From assembly GCF_022271435.1 (NCBI RefSeq), contig NZ_JAFIQY010000002.1, positions 62,001 through 126,000 on the forward strand: 64,000 bases of DNA. Direction: 5' to 3'. The translations under genes and the position numbers were made by a program. The DNA comes from Streptomyces monomycini (GTDB lineage Bacteria > Actinomycetota > Actinomycetes > Streptomycetales > Streptomycetaceae). Shown piece after piece: positions 1-8,053 of the stretch. Each line of letters opens with the position of its first letter. Position 1 is the stretch's first letter. A model generated the notes under the pieces. That model was not told where the DNA came from, made no database searches, and saw nothing but the letters and a program-made list of their open reading frames with translations.

Positions 1-612
1 GTCCGGCTCCGGCTCGCCGGTGCGGAACCGGTGCAGGTCCACGCGGTTCGCGCGGATCCGGGCAGCGGCGGCGCGAAGGTCGGCGCGGGCGGCATCGGCG
101 ATGCGCTTGAACTCGTGCCGGCTGTAGCTCTGCTTCGGCTCCTGCGGCCGGTGGCGCGGAGGATGCGCCTCGCGCAACTTCGCCGCCACCGACTCGCTGA
201 TGCCTTCGGCGTGCCTCAGCAGGAGCTTGAGGTCGGCCAGCACTTCCCCAGCGCGGGTCGACTGGTCCTTGCGGCTGTCGAAGAAGCCGTCGAGGTGCTC
301 GGGCAACAGATGGGCGAGCTCCGTCGGCGGCCAGGCCAGCGTCGCCAGGTAGCGCGTGAAGCCCTGTGCCGCCCGGTAGGGGTGGTTGGTCGAGTCCAAT
401 GAGGTCAGGCCGGCTCCGGGGGCCGTCCGCCGCTCGAATGCCTTCGCGAGTCCCTGCCGCAGCCCCGGCGCGACCGGCAGGACGTCGAAGGGGTAGTCGC
501 GTGATCCGCTGCCGTCCTCGGCGAAGCACCGCACCACCAGGCCGTCCAGGAGGCCGCGGGCGGTTCTGTCTTGATGGCCGGGCAGGCTGGCCCGGCGTCC
601 CCGGGGGCTCAC
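1..612 (-). CDS. Second recombinase-like protein, N-terminal part (runs off the window)
   Basis: The reading frame opens with GTG at 612, overlapping the TGA of the upstream recombinase as GTGA, and stays open for 204 codons to the window edge. The visible part looks helical and has a segment with LTSLDSTNHPYRAAQGFTRY followed by charged helices, like the SAM-like N-terminal DNA-binding region of tyrosine recombinases. The catalytic region would lie outside the window. The 4-base overlap implies translational coupling and joint function with the upstream gene. No catalytic residue is visible, so the family call rests on context and general character. Confidence 0.55.
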   Translation of the reverse strand, partial: MSPRGRRASLPGHQDRTARGLLDGLVVRCFAEDGSGSRDYPFDVLPVAPGLRQGLAKAFERRTAPGAGLTSLDSTNHPYRAAQGFTRYLATLAWPPTELAHLLPEHLDGFFDSRKDQSTRAGEVLADLKLLLRHAEGISESVAAKLREAHPPRHRPQEPKQSYSRHEFKRIADAARADLRAAAARIRANRVDLHRFRTGEPEPD

Positions 613-2087
613 CGGGACACCGCCAGCGGGTCGGTGCGGACCCGGGGGTGACCGGCGAACGCGTCGGCCATGAACCGGGCGACCGGGAAGCCCTCCGCGT
701 GCGCCAACAGCAGCTCGACCTGCAGATTCTTGAAGGGCTCCAGGTAGACCTCCTTCGTGGTCTCCACCCGCAGGTGCCCGAGCATCGTCTGCACCAGGTG
801 CCAGTGGTCGCCGAACTGGTCCCGGAAGTCCCGGCTCTCCTCCTCCGTCAGGTGCCCCAGTCGCTGAGCCCAGAGGAGCTTGCCGACCGAGAACCACCGC
901 AGGGCGAAGGAGTGGCGGTGCATGTGGGCGGTGCAGGAGAAGTTCTCCAGACCGAGATCCTCGATCCGCGTGTTGGCCGCCTCGAAGGTGTGGTGCCAGC
1001 CGTGCGCGTCGCGCGGCAGCCCGTCCTCGTTGAGCCACAACGAGAGCGGCTCCAGGCCCTGCGGCGTCTCCGTGAACAGCAGCTTTCGGACCTGTGGCGG
1101 AAGGTCGTTCCACGGATGCTCGACCGTGCCGCCCTTCCCATCCGCCAGGTGGACGCCCTTGTCCTTGCGGGACAGCTGAACGACCCGCAGCCCGCGGAGC
1201 GACTCGTAGAGTCCCGACTCCTGGGCCCGGCGCACGGCCCGAGCCCGAGACCCCTCGCGGTAGCTGTGAGCGCCGGCTGCCACCGCCCGCGGCATCCAGT
1301 AGGTGTAGCCGTTCTCGCGCTTGGCGCACTGGTCAGCCAGCTCACAAGTGAAATACCCGCGGCCCGGCGCCATGCGGGGCAGCTCGGGCAGCAGCACGCT
1401 GGACCACGAGGTAAGCCGCAGGCCAGTGCCGTAGAGCCCGTCCACGAACGCGGCGTCCCGCTGATCGTTGCGGCCCCGCCAGCGACGGTCACGACGGCCA
1501 TCCAGGCCACGTCCTCTCAGCCCCAGATCCCGCCACCGCCGGATCGCGGCCGGGTCGAGCCACTTCACGTTCTCCTGCCGCCGACCGCGCTCGTACTCCA
1601 ACTCGTCAAAGGGGTCGACGACCTGGTAGCGCTTGCCCACCCACTTGTAGAACTTCTTGCAGCCCGCCACGTCCTTGGCGAACGACGACTTCTGCACCCG
1701 CTGGTCGTTCCCCGGATCGGTCAGCCGCCAGAACTGGAACTCCGCCGCGTCGTCCTCGGTCGCCTCCCACCAGCCCCGGCCCAGCACCAGCAGGAAGTTC
1801 AGCCACAGAGCCAAGGAGTATGCGTAGTCCCGGTTCGTCAGGTCCGCCAGATTCCTCATATTGGGCGACGCGAAGAACGCGTTCACCCTCAGATCAGGCA
1901 GCCCGTCCGGACCGAGAAGGAACCGCTGCCCATGCCGCCCGCCGAGCCGCTCGATCCACGTCCGCAGATCCGGCGCGTACAGAGATAAGCGCTCAGGCAA
2001 GTCCCGCGCGGGACGCTCCAGGTCGTACCGATACACCTGCCAGCCAACGGAGTTGGCGGCCACATCGCTCTCTTCAGCAACAAGCAC
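609..2087 (-). CDS. Tyrosine recombinase / site-specific integrase
   Basis: A 492-residue protein with the tyrosine recombinase catalytic signature: TGLRLTSW around residue 240 supplies the first Arg, HMHRHSFALRW around residue 400 supplies the HxxR box, and LGHLRVETTKEVYLEPF around residues 445-460 gives the LGH motif and the nucleophilic Tyr. It is longer than a minimal phage integrase. The GTG at 2087 has no ribosome binding site; an in-frame GTG at 2063 sits 4-5 bases after a GAAGAGAG sequence and may be the true start. It lies at the end of the element, next to the broken dprA, and overlaps the next recombinase gene. It probably catalysed insertion into dprA, which is inference from position. 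Confidence 0.85.
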   Translation of the reverse strand: MLVAEESDVAANSVGWQVYRYDLERPARDLPERLSLYAPDLRTWIERLGGRHGQRFLLGPDGLPDLRVNAFFASPNMRNLADLTNRDYAYSLALWLNFLLVLGRGWWEATEDDAAEFQFWRLTDPGNDQRVQKSSFAKDVAGCKKFYKWVGKRYQVVDPFDELEYERGRRQENVKWLDPAAIRRWRDLGLRGRGLDGRRDRRWRGRNDQRDAAFVDGLYGTGLRLTSWSSVLLPELPRMAPGRGYFTCELADQCAKRENGYTYWMPRAVAAGAHSYREGSRARAVRRAQESGLYESLRGLRVVQLSRKDKGVHLADGKGGTVEHPWNDLPPQVRKLLFTETPQGLEPLSLWLNEDGLPRDAHGWHHTFEAANTRIEDLGLENFSCTAHMHRHSFALRWFSVGKLLWAQRLGHLTEEESRDFRDQFGDHWHLVQTMLGHLRVETTKEVYLEPFKNLQVELLLAHAEGFPVARFMADAFAGHPRVRTDPLAVSR

Positions 2088-2111
2088 ACGTCTACTACAA
2101 CAGCTTTGTGG

Positions 2112-2603
2112 CTATAGAACTTTCGCAGCTCCGGACACCACTGTCCAGCCGCGGTCGGCCAGGTCCGCGCTGAGGGTGGCCGCCAAGTGAGCGCCGTACT
2201 CCGTACAGGCGCGAGCGCCGACGACCGCGACGGACCGTAAGGCCCAAAGTCGCAAGTTGGCGGACCCGCGTACCCACAGGCCGATGGGTTTGCCATCCCC
2301 CAAATCGTTCAACTGCTGCGGCCACTCGTCGTCTCCTGGGCAGACGAACCGACCGCCGAGCGCGCTGATGGCAGCAAGATCTGCGGCAGCTCTGCCGGCG
2401 TCCGTACGAGCCGCTCGCAGTCGCAGACCTTTGCACTTCTCTTTCGTCCCCCCTGACGGCATGTCCCGCTCGCCGAACAGGGACTGCACAAGGTGTACCG
2501 GCGTCGTCTGCCGCAGCCACCGGCCCACCGCTTCGTCACCGGGCTCAGCGATCCGCGTCAATGTCGCGCGTGCCGCCCTCTCCTCCTCCCCCACTTCACT
2601 CAT
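2112..2603 (-). pseudogene. dprA: dprA 5' fragment (DNA processing protein A), interrupted
   Basis: The ATG at 2603 is preceded by GGGAG at suitable spacing. The 163 residues match the N-terminal SAM-like region and the first part of the Rossmann domain of DprA/Smf: EERAARATLTRIAEPGDEAV near the start, then RSVAVVGARACTEYG and LADRGWTVVSGAA. In intact DprA the last motif continues as SGGAxGIDxxAHxGAL. Here it changes to KVL and stops at TAG (2112). The rest of the Rossmann domain, including the ssDNA/RecA-binding part, is missing from the window. Loss coincides with the recombinase-bearing element, so interruption by integration is the simplest reading. The distal half may survive beyond the other end of the element. 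Confidence 0.85.
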
Positions 2604-3628
2604 GCGCCGGCTCCCTGGCACTTGCTGTAGAACGATCCTCAGTCCCCCGCATGTCTCTCTCCCTTTCTCCTGCTCCGTTTCGTGTGCTCCGTTTCGTGCT
2701 TCCTCGGCAGCCGAGCAGCGCCGTGTAGCCGAAAGTGGTAACTGGGCGCCACGCCTCGGTCTGCCTGGCCGCCGACCGCGGCCAGGCCCCGCCGCCAGAC
2801 GCCTGCCGCCTGCCTTCATTCGTTCGGCCCCACGCTCAGGTCATGTGCGGTCTCACTCGCCCGAGGTATGGCTGGGGCCGAGATGTGGTTCGGCACTTGG
2901 TCGGAACCCGTTCGTAGGCGGCCGACCTGTGCTCGTACGTCTTGCTTCCCCTCCCCCCTCCCCCCACCCACCCGCCCCGTACCTCCTACCTGTCGCGCTT
3001 CCGCTGCGAGCGTCCCCATCGCCTCGCCTCCCCCTCACGCCCATGCACCACCGCCCACCCCCACACCAACGCACCGCCACGCCTGCCGCACCGCCGACGC
3101 CGCACCACCCGTGTCACCGCGCCTTGGCCATCGCGCCTATGCACCGCGCTGCCACGCCCCCGCAACCCAACCGCCCGCTGCCGCCCGCCGCCCGCCGACT
3201 ACTCCGACTGCCCCGGCTGCCCTTCATCGGCCGCCCTGTCGTCGCGCCACCGCGCCCGCCCTGTCGCGCGCAGCCCTTCCGTACGCACCGTCTCCGCGCC
3301 GAGCGGTGCGGTTGCATCGGCGGCGCCGCACCGGTGCCACGGAACGCCTACCTCAGGGGCAGTCGGTCAGCCCATCAGCCCGGCCAAGGGAGGCACGCTG
3401 CAAGCCCAGTCCTGCTGCGGCCTACTGGTCCCCGTGCCCGCAGCTCCAGCCAAGCCACGGCCCACCACCTCCTATGCGCCTTGCTCCGCCCCGGCCTGGG
3501 TCACCGGCATTCGCCCTATTCGCAGACCCCGTGAACACGCCAGGCCGTACCCCTAAGTCGAACCGTTCCTCTCCGCCCCAGGCCTGTCCCTCCCCCTCCG
3601 CGATAGCCCAGCCCCCTCGTCACCTCAC
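2604..3628. other. 1-kb spacer between comM and dprA, C-rich and apparently non-coding
   Basis: comM and dprA are normally close neighbours in streptomycetes, but here about 1 kb separates them. From about 2900 to 3620 the plus strand is extremely C-rich and G-poor, with runs of Cs near 2949-2980 and many CCGCACC-like repeats. Open frames here are proline-rich and arginine-rich on either strand, overlap each other, and show no family resemblance. I see no gene, RNA or mobile element in it. Confidence 0.6.
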
Positions 3629-5245
3629 TCACCTCGCCCCCGCCGCCAACGGCACCCCCCGCCTGATGCCCGTGCGCAGTTCCAAAGCCCAGTTGATGTC
3701 TTCGGCCGTCGGGCGGTCATGACCGGCGAGGTCGGCCGAGGTCCAGGCGACCCGGAGTACGCGGTCCATGCCGCGGGCCGTCAGGAGGCCGGTTTCGAGG
3801 TCGTGTTCTGCCTGCGCCATCGCGCCCGGGGCGACTTGCCAGCGGGTACGCAATTCGTGGCCCGGGACCTCGCTGTTGGTGCTCCATGGCGTATCCGCGA
3901 GCCGGGCTGCGGCGCGGTCGCGGGCGGCTCGTACGCGTTCGGCCACTTCAGCGGTGGTTTCGGCGCTCTGGGTGAGCGAGAGCAATTCGGAACGTGCGAC
4001 GGGTTCCACCGCCACCCGTAGGTCGATACGGTCCATCAGCGGCCCCGACAGCCGGGCGCGGTAGCGCTGGATGGTGGATGGGCGGCATTCGCAGCCGCCC
4101 CCGAGTGTGCCGTGGCGACCACAAGGGCAAGGATTGGCAGCCAGGGCCAGCAGGAACTTCGCCGGCATCCGCATCATCCCGGCGGCTCGCGCGACCACGA
4201 CGTACCCCGACTCCAGCGGCTGCCGTAGTGCGTCCAGCACACGGGCGTTGCATTCAGCTGCTTCGTCGATGAACAGGACGCCGTGATGCGCCAGTGACAC
4301 GGCTCCCGGGCGGGGCAGGCCGCTGCCGCCGCCCACCAGCGAGGCCATCGTCGCGCTGTGATGAGGCGCGCAGTACGGTGGGTGATCCACCAGTGGCTGC
4401 CCCGGCGGCAGGGCGCCGGCCACCGAATGCACCGCCGTCACCTCCAAGGACTCCTTGGGCGAGAGACGGGGAAGCAGCCCGGGCAGGCGTTCGGCCAGGA
4501 GGGTCTTGCCAGCTCCCGGAGGGCCCAGGAAGAAGATGTGGTGACGTCCGGCTGCCGCCACCTCCAGGGCTCTACGCGCACTGTACTGTCCGGCGACATC
4601 CGACAGGTCGGGCAGTCGTTCGCCACTCATGCGCTCTGTACCGAGTCCGGTACCGGGTACGGCCAGTCCCGCCAGCAGTGAATCCGGGCGCCCCTCAGCG
4701 GTCGCGTGGTGTTCCTCCTCTTCCGGCACCGGCTCGTCGGTGAGCACCGCGATCAGCTGCCTGAGGCTTCGTACGCCGAGAACGGAGACCCCCGGGACGA
4801 GCGATGCCTCGGCCACGGTCCTCTCCGGTACGACCACCTGGCGGTATCCGGCGTCCGCCGCCGCCAGCACGGCCGGAAGGACCCCGCGCACCGGTCGTAC
4901 ACGGCCGTCCAGCCCCAACTCGCCGATCATGACGAGGTCGGCCAGTTCACGTGGATCGATCCGTTCCGCCGCGCCGAGGACCGCGCAGGCCACGGCCAGG
5001 TCGAAACCGCTGCCGCCCTTGGGAACGGAAGCCGGGCTGAGGCCGACGGTGAGCTTCTTCTGCGGCCATTCACCGCCTGAGTTCACGACGGCGGCCCGTA
5101 CTCTGTCCCGCGATTCGATCAGACTCTTGTCCGGCAGTCCGACGAGCGCGAAGGCCGCGACCCCCGGCTCCAGGTCCGCTTGGACCTCCACGACCACGCC
5201 TTCGACACCGACCAGCGCGACCGAGCACGTGCGGGCGAATCCCAT
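3629..5245 (-). CDS. comM: ComM/YifB-family Mg-chelatase-like AAA+ ATPase
   Basis: A 538-residue protein, full length for the YifB/ComM family. Residues 1-170 form the ChlI-type (Lon-protease-like fold) N-terminal domain, starting MGFARTCSVALVGVEG. The AAA+ domain has Walker A GPPGAGKT at 241-248 and Walker B GVLFIDEAAE around 322-331, followed by a Cys cluster NPCPCGRHG ending in CEC. The last 90 residues are the Mg-chelatase C-terminal helical domain. In naturally competent proteobacteria ComM promotes branch migration during recombination; its role in streptomycetes is not established. yraN ends one base before its ATG, so the two are probably co-transcribed and coupled. Confidence 0.95.
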   Translation of the reverse strand: MGFARTCSVALVGVEGVVVEVQADLEPGVAAFALVGLPDKSLIESRDRVRAAVVNSGGEWPQKKLTVGLSPASVPKGGSGFDLAVACAVLGAAERIDPRELADLVMIGELGLDGRVRPVRGVLPAVLAAADAGYRQVVVPERTVAEASLVPGVSVLGVRSLRQLIAVLTDEPVPEEEEHHATAEGRPDSLLAGLAVPGTGLGTERMSGERLPDLSDVAGQYSARRALEVAAAGRHHIFFLGPPGAGKTLLAERLPGLLPRLSPKESLEVTAVHSVAGALPPGQPLVDHPPYCAPHHSATMASLVGGGSGLPRPGAVSLAHHGVLFIDEAAECNARVLDALRQPLESGYVVVARAAGMMRMPAKFLLALAANPCPCGRHGTLGGGCECRPSTIQRYRARLSGPLMDRIDLRVAVEPVARSELLSLTQSAETTAEVAERVRAARDRAAARLADTPWSTNSEVPGHELRTRWQVAPGAMAQAEHDLETGLLTARGMDRVLRVAWTSADLAGHDRPTAEDINWALELRTGIRRGVPLAAGAR

Positions 5246-5246
5246 G

Positions 5247-5981
5247 TCAGGTCACTCCCCGCACATGCTCCAGGAGCGGTGCGCCACGCGAAGGCAGCAG
5301 CACTCCGACCACGTCGATACGCACTCCGCCGGGCGGTGGACCGCCGTGTTCCTCCAGCCAGCGTTCCGCCAGGCGCAGCAGGCGGGCGGCCTTCTCCGGC
5401 CGTACCGCTGCCATGGGATGTTCGTACGCACCCGCACGACGGGCCTTGACCTCGCAGAGCACCAGGGCGTCACCGTCGGCTGCCACGATGTCGACCTCGC
5501 CGTCCTGACAGCGCCAGTTTCGGTCCAGGATGCGCATGCCGACGGTGGTCAGGTGTCGTGCCGCCAGGTCTTCCCCGTAGCGTCCGAGCGCCCGGCGGGC
5601 GCTGGTCACGGGCAGGTCGTGGAGGGCGGCGGCCGCCCCGATGGGATGTCGGGGACGGCGAGGGCGGGACCGTTGGGAGCCGGCCCCGGAGGCGGTACGG
5701 GCACCGGGCGGGACGTCTCCGCGGCTTGTCGCCCTCCGGCTGCCTCGGACTCGCGGCCGACCACCGCACAGCTCCCGCGGTACGCCGTCCAGCCCCCGCG
5801 GTGTGCCCTCCTGGGGCAACGGGCCGCCTGCATCCACCGTCGGCTGAGCATGTTCCCCGCCCGGACACTCCGGAGGGCTCTTCTCGCTCGGGCGCCTCTG
5901 AAGGTTCTCCTCGCAGGGTCGCTCGTGTGAGTTTCCCTCGCGCCGGTCAGGTCGGCGATTTTTCTCGTTCGTGGCGTTCAC
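5247..5981 (-). CDS. YraN family (UPF0102) putative endonuclease-fold protein with unusual N-terminal extension
   Basis: The C-terminal 115 residues, from about residue 130 ([14 protein letters not shown]), are a typical YraN domain. It has the PD-(D/E)XK-like elements [11 protein letters not shown] and LVLCEVKAR, which resemble Holliday-junction resolvase-type nucleases. Family members are usually about 120 residues, but this frame starts at a GTG (5981) preceded by a strong GGAGGT and carries some 125 extra residues rich in Pro, Arg and Gly with weaker codon bias. Either the protein has a disordered extension or the native start lies lower, for example the GTG before TSARRALG. comM follows after one base. 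Confidence 0.75.
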   Translation of the reverse strand: MNATNEKNRRPDRREGNSHERPCEENLQRRPSEKSPPECPGGEHAQPTVDAGGPLPQEGTPRGLDGVPRELCGGRPRVRGSRRATSRGDVPPGARTASGAGSQRSRPRRPRHPIGAAAALHDLPVTSARRALGRYGEDLAARHLTTVGMRILDRNWRCQDGEVDIVAADGDALVLCEVKARRAGAYEHPMAAVRPEKAARLLRLAERWLEEHGGPPPGGVRIDVVGVLLPSRGAPLLEHVRGVT

Positions 5982-6153
5982 TCGGCACCACCTCCGGCAC
6001 CGACTGTGACGCTTCCATCACGAACTGTTGGATCTTGGTGGACTACCGAGCGGTTGTGGACAACTTCGCCACTCGACCCAGTGACGCTCCGGCGTTCCCA
6101 CCCCCGCGGGAAGGCGCCAGGGCCGACACCCCGCCCCGACCGGCTCGGCGGCC

Positions 6154-6462
6154 TCAGCTCCCCGGAAGATCCAGGTCGCTCTTGTTCAGCTCCTCGATGT
6201 TCACGTCCTTGAACGTCAACACGCGCACCTGTTTCACGAAACGAGCCGGCCGGTACATGTCCCAGACCCACGCATCAGCCATCGAGACCTCAAAGAAGAC
6301 CTCACCCTGCACGGAGTGCACCTGCATCTCGTAATCGTTCGTGAGGTAGAAGCGACGCTCGGTCTCGATCACATACTTGAACAGCCCGACGACATCGCGG
6401 TACTCCCGGTAGAGCTTCAGCTCCATCTCGGTCTCGTACTTTTCGAGGTCCTCGGCGCTCAT
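6154..6462 (-). CDS. DUF2469 family conserved actinobacterial protein
   Basis: A 102-residue acidic protein starting MSAEDLEKYETEMELKLYRE, with a ribosome binding site AAGGGG ahead of its ATG. It matches DUF2469, a small protein family confined to Actinobacteria and normally found next to yraN and rnhB or signal peptidase genes. It is rich in aromatic residues (EYRDVVGLFKYVIETERRFY) and has no catalytic motif or signal peptide. Function unknown. Confidence 0.9.
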   Translation of the reverse strand: MSAEDLEKYETEMELKLYREYRDVVGLFKYVIETERRFYLTNDYEMQVHSVQGEVFFEVSMADAWVWDMYRPARFVKQVRVLTFKDVNIEELNKSDLDLPGS

Positions 6463-6500
6463 GGCAGATCCCCTTCAGCCGTGCGTCCCCCTATTGTGCG

Positions 6501-7103
6501 TCAGACGCTCTCGGTAGCCAGCAGCACCGGCGCGTCAGGGGGCCCTTCGTCGAGCAGCCTGCCCAGCAGCTCGACGAATCCCGTCGGATACACCGTCTCA
6601 TGCGACGTGGAAAGATCTTCCAAGGTCCACCACCTCAGTCCCGATACGCTGCGCCGCTCAAGATCCGTCTGCCCCGACATCTCGGTTGCAGTCCGGTCGG
6701 TACGAGCCAGGTAGTACCACTCGTCCTGCTCCCAGCGCCTGCCGTCGAAGGTGAAGGAGCAGCGCCGCTTCCACAGCAGCGGCCCCAGCTGTACGTCGGC
6801 GATACCCGTCTCCTCGGCCAGCTCCCGGTGTGCGGCCTCCTCGCGGGACTCCTCGCCCTCCAGGCCGCCGCCCGGTGTGAACCACCAGGTACGGGTCGGA
6901 TCGCTCGGTTCATAGCCGTGCAGCAGCAGGACCCGGTTGTCCGGGGCGAGCAGTACTACCCGTGCGACCTGGCGCACCTCCACCGGCAGCCCTCCGACCG
7001 CGTGAGGTGCTTCAGACCTCTCAGGCCCCTCAGGCCCCTCAGGCCCCATGTCATTACCCGCCGCTTCGGCTTCCTTCGCGTCGGTACCCGTCACGTCACC
7101 CAT
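6501..7103 (-). CDS. NUDIX hydrolase
   Basis: A 200-residue protein with a NUDIX box at about residues 78-100 (GGGLEGEESREEAAHRE followed by LAEETG), matching Gx5Ex7REUxEExGU. It should hydrolyse a nucleoside-diphosphate-linked substrate; which one cannot be told. The start chosen is the ATG at 7103, behind GGAGG and overlapping the sipZ stop by 8 bases. The N-terminal 35 residues include a Gly-Pro-Glu repeat encoded by three copies of a 9-base unit at 7019-7047. Overlap with sipZ suggests one transcript. Confidence 0.9.
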   Translation of the reverse strand: MGDVTGTDAKEAEAAGNDMGPEGPEGPERSEAPHAVGGLPVEVRQVARVVLLAPDNRVLLLHGYEPSDPTRTWWFTPGGGLEGEESREEAAHRELAEETGIADVQLGPLLWKRRCSFTFDGRRWEQDEWYYLARTDRTATEMSGQTDLERRSVSGLRWWTLEDLSTSHETVYPTGFVELLGRLLDEGPPDAPVLLATESV

Positions 7104-7824
7104 TCCTGCGCCTCCCCCGCCGCGCCAGCGGCCCGTACGCCGCACCTCCAAGGATCATCACCGCTCCGACGACGACCGCGACGACGATGATGCGTACCGG
7201 CCCAGGCTGCGACGTTCCGCCGGGCATCGCCGCGAAACCTTCCGGCCGTTCCACCACACCCATGCTGCCGACCGGCCATGCTCTGGCGTCCACCCGCGCG
7301 TCCACGGCGGTGCGCGACACCGAGCCGTGGTCGGCGTCCTTGAGGTGCGTACGGGAGTCCAGGGAATCGTTGCGGTGATCACCGAGGAGGAAGAGCTGGC
7401 CCACCGGCACCTTTGAGCTGAAGCCGGTCGGTGAGGCCGGGCCCGTGGTGTGCAGATACGGTTCGTCGACGGGCTTGCCGTTGATCGTCAGCCGGCCGTC
7501 CTTGCTGCAGCAGGCGACCGTGTCGCCTCCCACCCCGACGACCCGCTTGATCATCGGCACATCGCCCCACACCGCGTCCCGGAAGACCACGACGTCTCCA
7601 CGCCGCACCTCGGAGCCGTCCACCTGCTCGGCCAGCACCCGGTCCCCCACCCCGATCGTCGGGGCCATCGAGTCGGTCGGCACCGTGTAGGGGCGGTAGG
7701 TCAGTGCTCCCCATACGAAGCCGCCCAGGAACAGCACACAGCCGACGGCCACCACCAGACCGGACAGCACACTGCCCGTCGTCCGGCCGCGGCCGTCACC
7801 CGTACGTGCCTTGCTGCTGCTCAT
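7096..7824 (-). CDS. sipZ: Type I signal peptidase (fourth of a cluster, SipZ-like)
   Basis: A 242-residue membrane-bound signal peptidase. A transmembrane helix spans about residues 18-42. The catalytic Ser is S52 in PTDSMAP and the general-base Lys is K93 in MIKRVVGVGGD. Box E is LLGDHRNDSLDSR, and a C-terminal hydrophobic helix (about 210-230) precedes an Arg-rich tail. The ATG at 7824 has GGGAG upstream. It is separated from the other three sip genes by 229 bases and overlaps the NUDIX gene, fitting the Streptomyces lividans layout in which sipZ heads its own operon. It cleaves signal peptides of secreted proteins on the outer face of the membrane. Confidence 0.93.
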   Translation of the reverse strand: MSSSKARTGDGRGRTTGSVLSGLVVAVGCVLFLGGFVWGALTYRPYTVPTDSMAPTIGVGDRVLAEQVDGSEVRRGDVVVFRDAVWGDVPMIKRVVGVGGDTVACCSKDGRLTINGKPVDEPYLHTTGPASPTGFSSKVPVGQLFLLGDHRNDSLDSRTHLKDADHGSVSRTAVDARVDARAWPVGSMGVVERPEGFAAMPGGTSQPGPVRIIVVAVVVGAVMILGGAAYGPLARRGRRRNG

Positions 7825-8053
7825 CCCAGCGCTCCCGCCCCACGAACGACCCGCGTCGAAGATCTGGGACGGCACCCTACCCGGGGGTACGTTGCCCAGT
7901 CAGCACCATGAGCCGGGACAACCTCGGGACGTACGCACCGGACGCTCGCCAGGGAGCATCCGGGACAGCGTCGGCCTCTCCCCCACCGGGACACGCAGGG
8001 GGCACACATCCCGGGCCGCACCCCTCGCGCACGGCCCGGTGCAGATCACCCGC

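Larger units (their letters stand above)
1..2117 (-). mobile_element. End of an integrated element carrying tandem recombinase genes, inserted in dprA
   Basis: The interval holds two minus-strand recombinase-type genes, and its right end abuts a dprA coding sequence that loses homology after the residues SGAA. The first recombinase starts only about 30 bases inside the proposed junction, as expected for an integrase gene beside its attachment site. The left end lies outside the window, so element size, cargo and attachment repeats cannot be seen. The right boundary is placed at 2112-2120, where DprA-like coding gives way to an unrelated short tail and a TAG stop. Confidence 0.7.

Noticed and set aside
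1094..1351. Small plus-strand frames inside the recombinase gene
   Set aside because: Antisense shadows; no independent ribosome binding site or conserved sequence.
366..1988. Plus-strand 540-codon open frame at the left end
   Set aside because: It is antisense to the recombinase gene, which has catalytic motifs and normal codon bias; the plus frame shows no family resemblance.
2868..3722. Proline-rich 284-codon plus-strand frame in the comM-dprA spacer
   Set aside because: Low-complexity Pro/Arg/Ala/Thr, no ribosome binding site, competing frames of similar quality in the same stretch.
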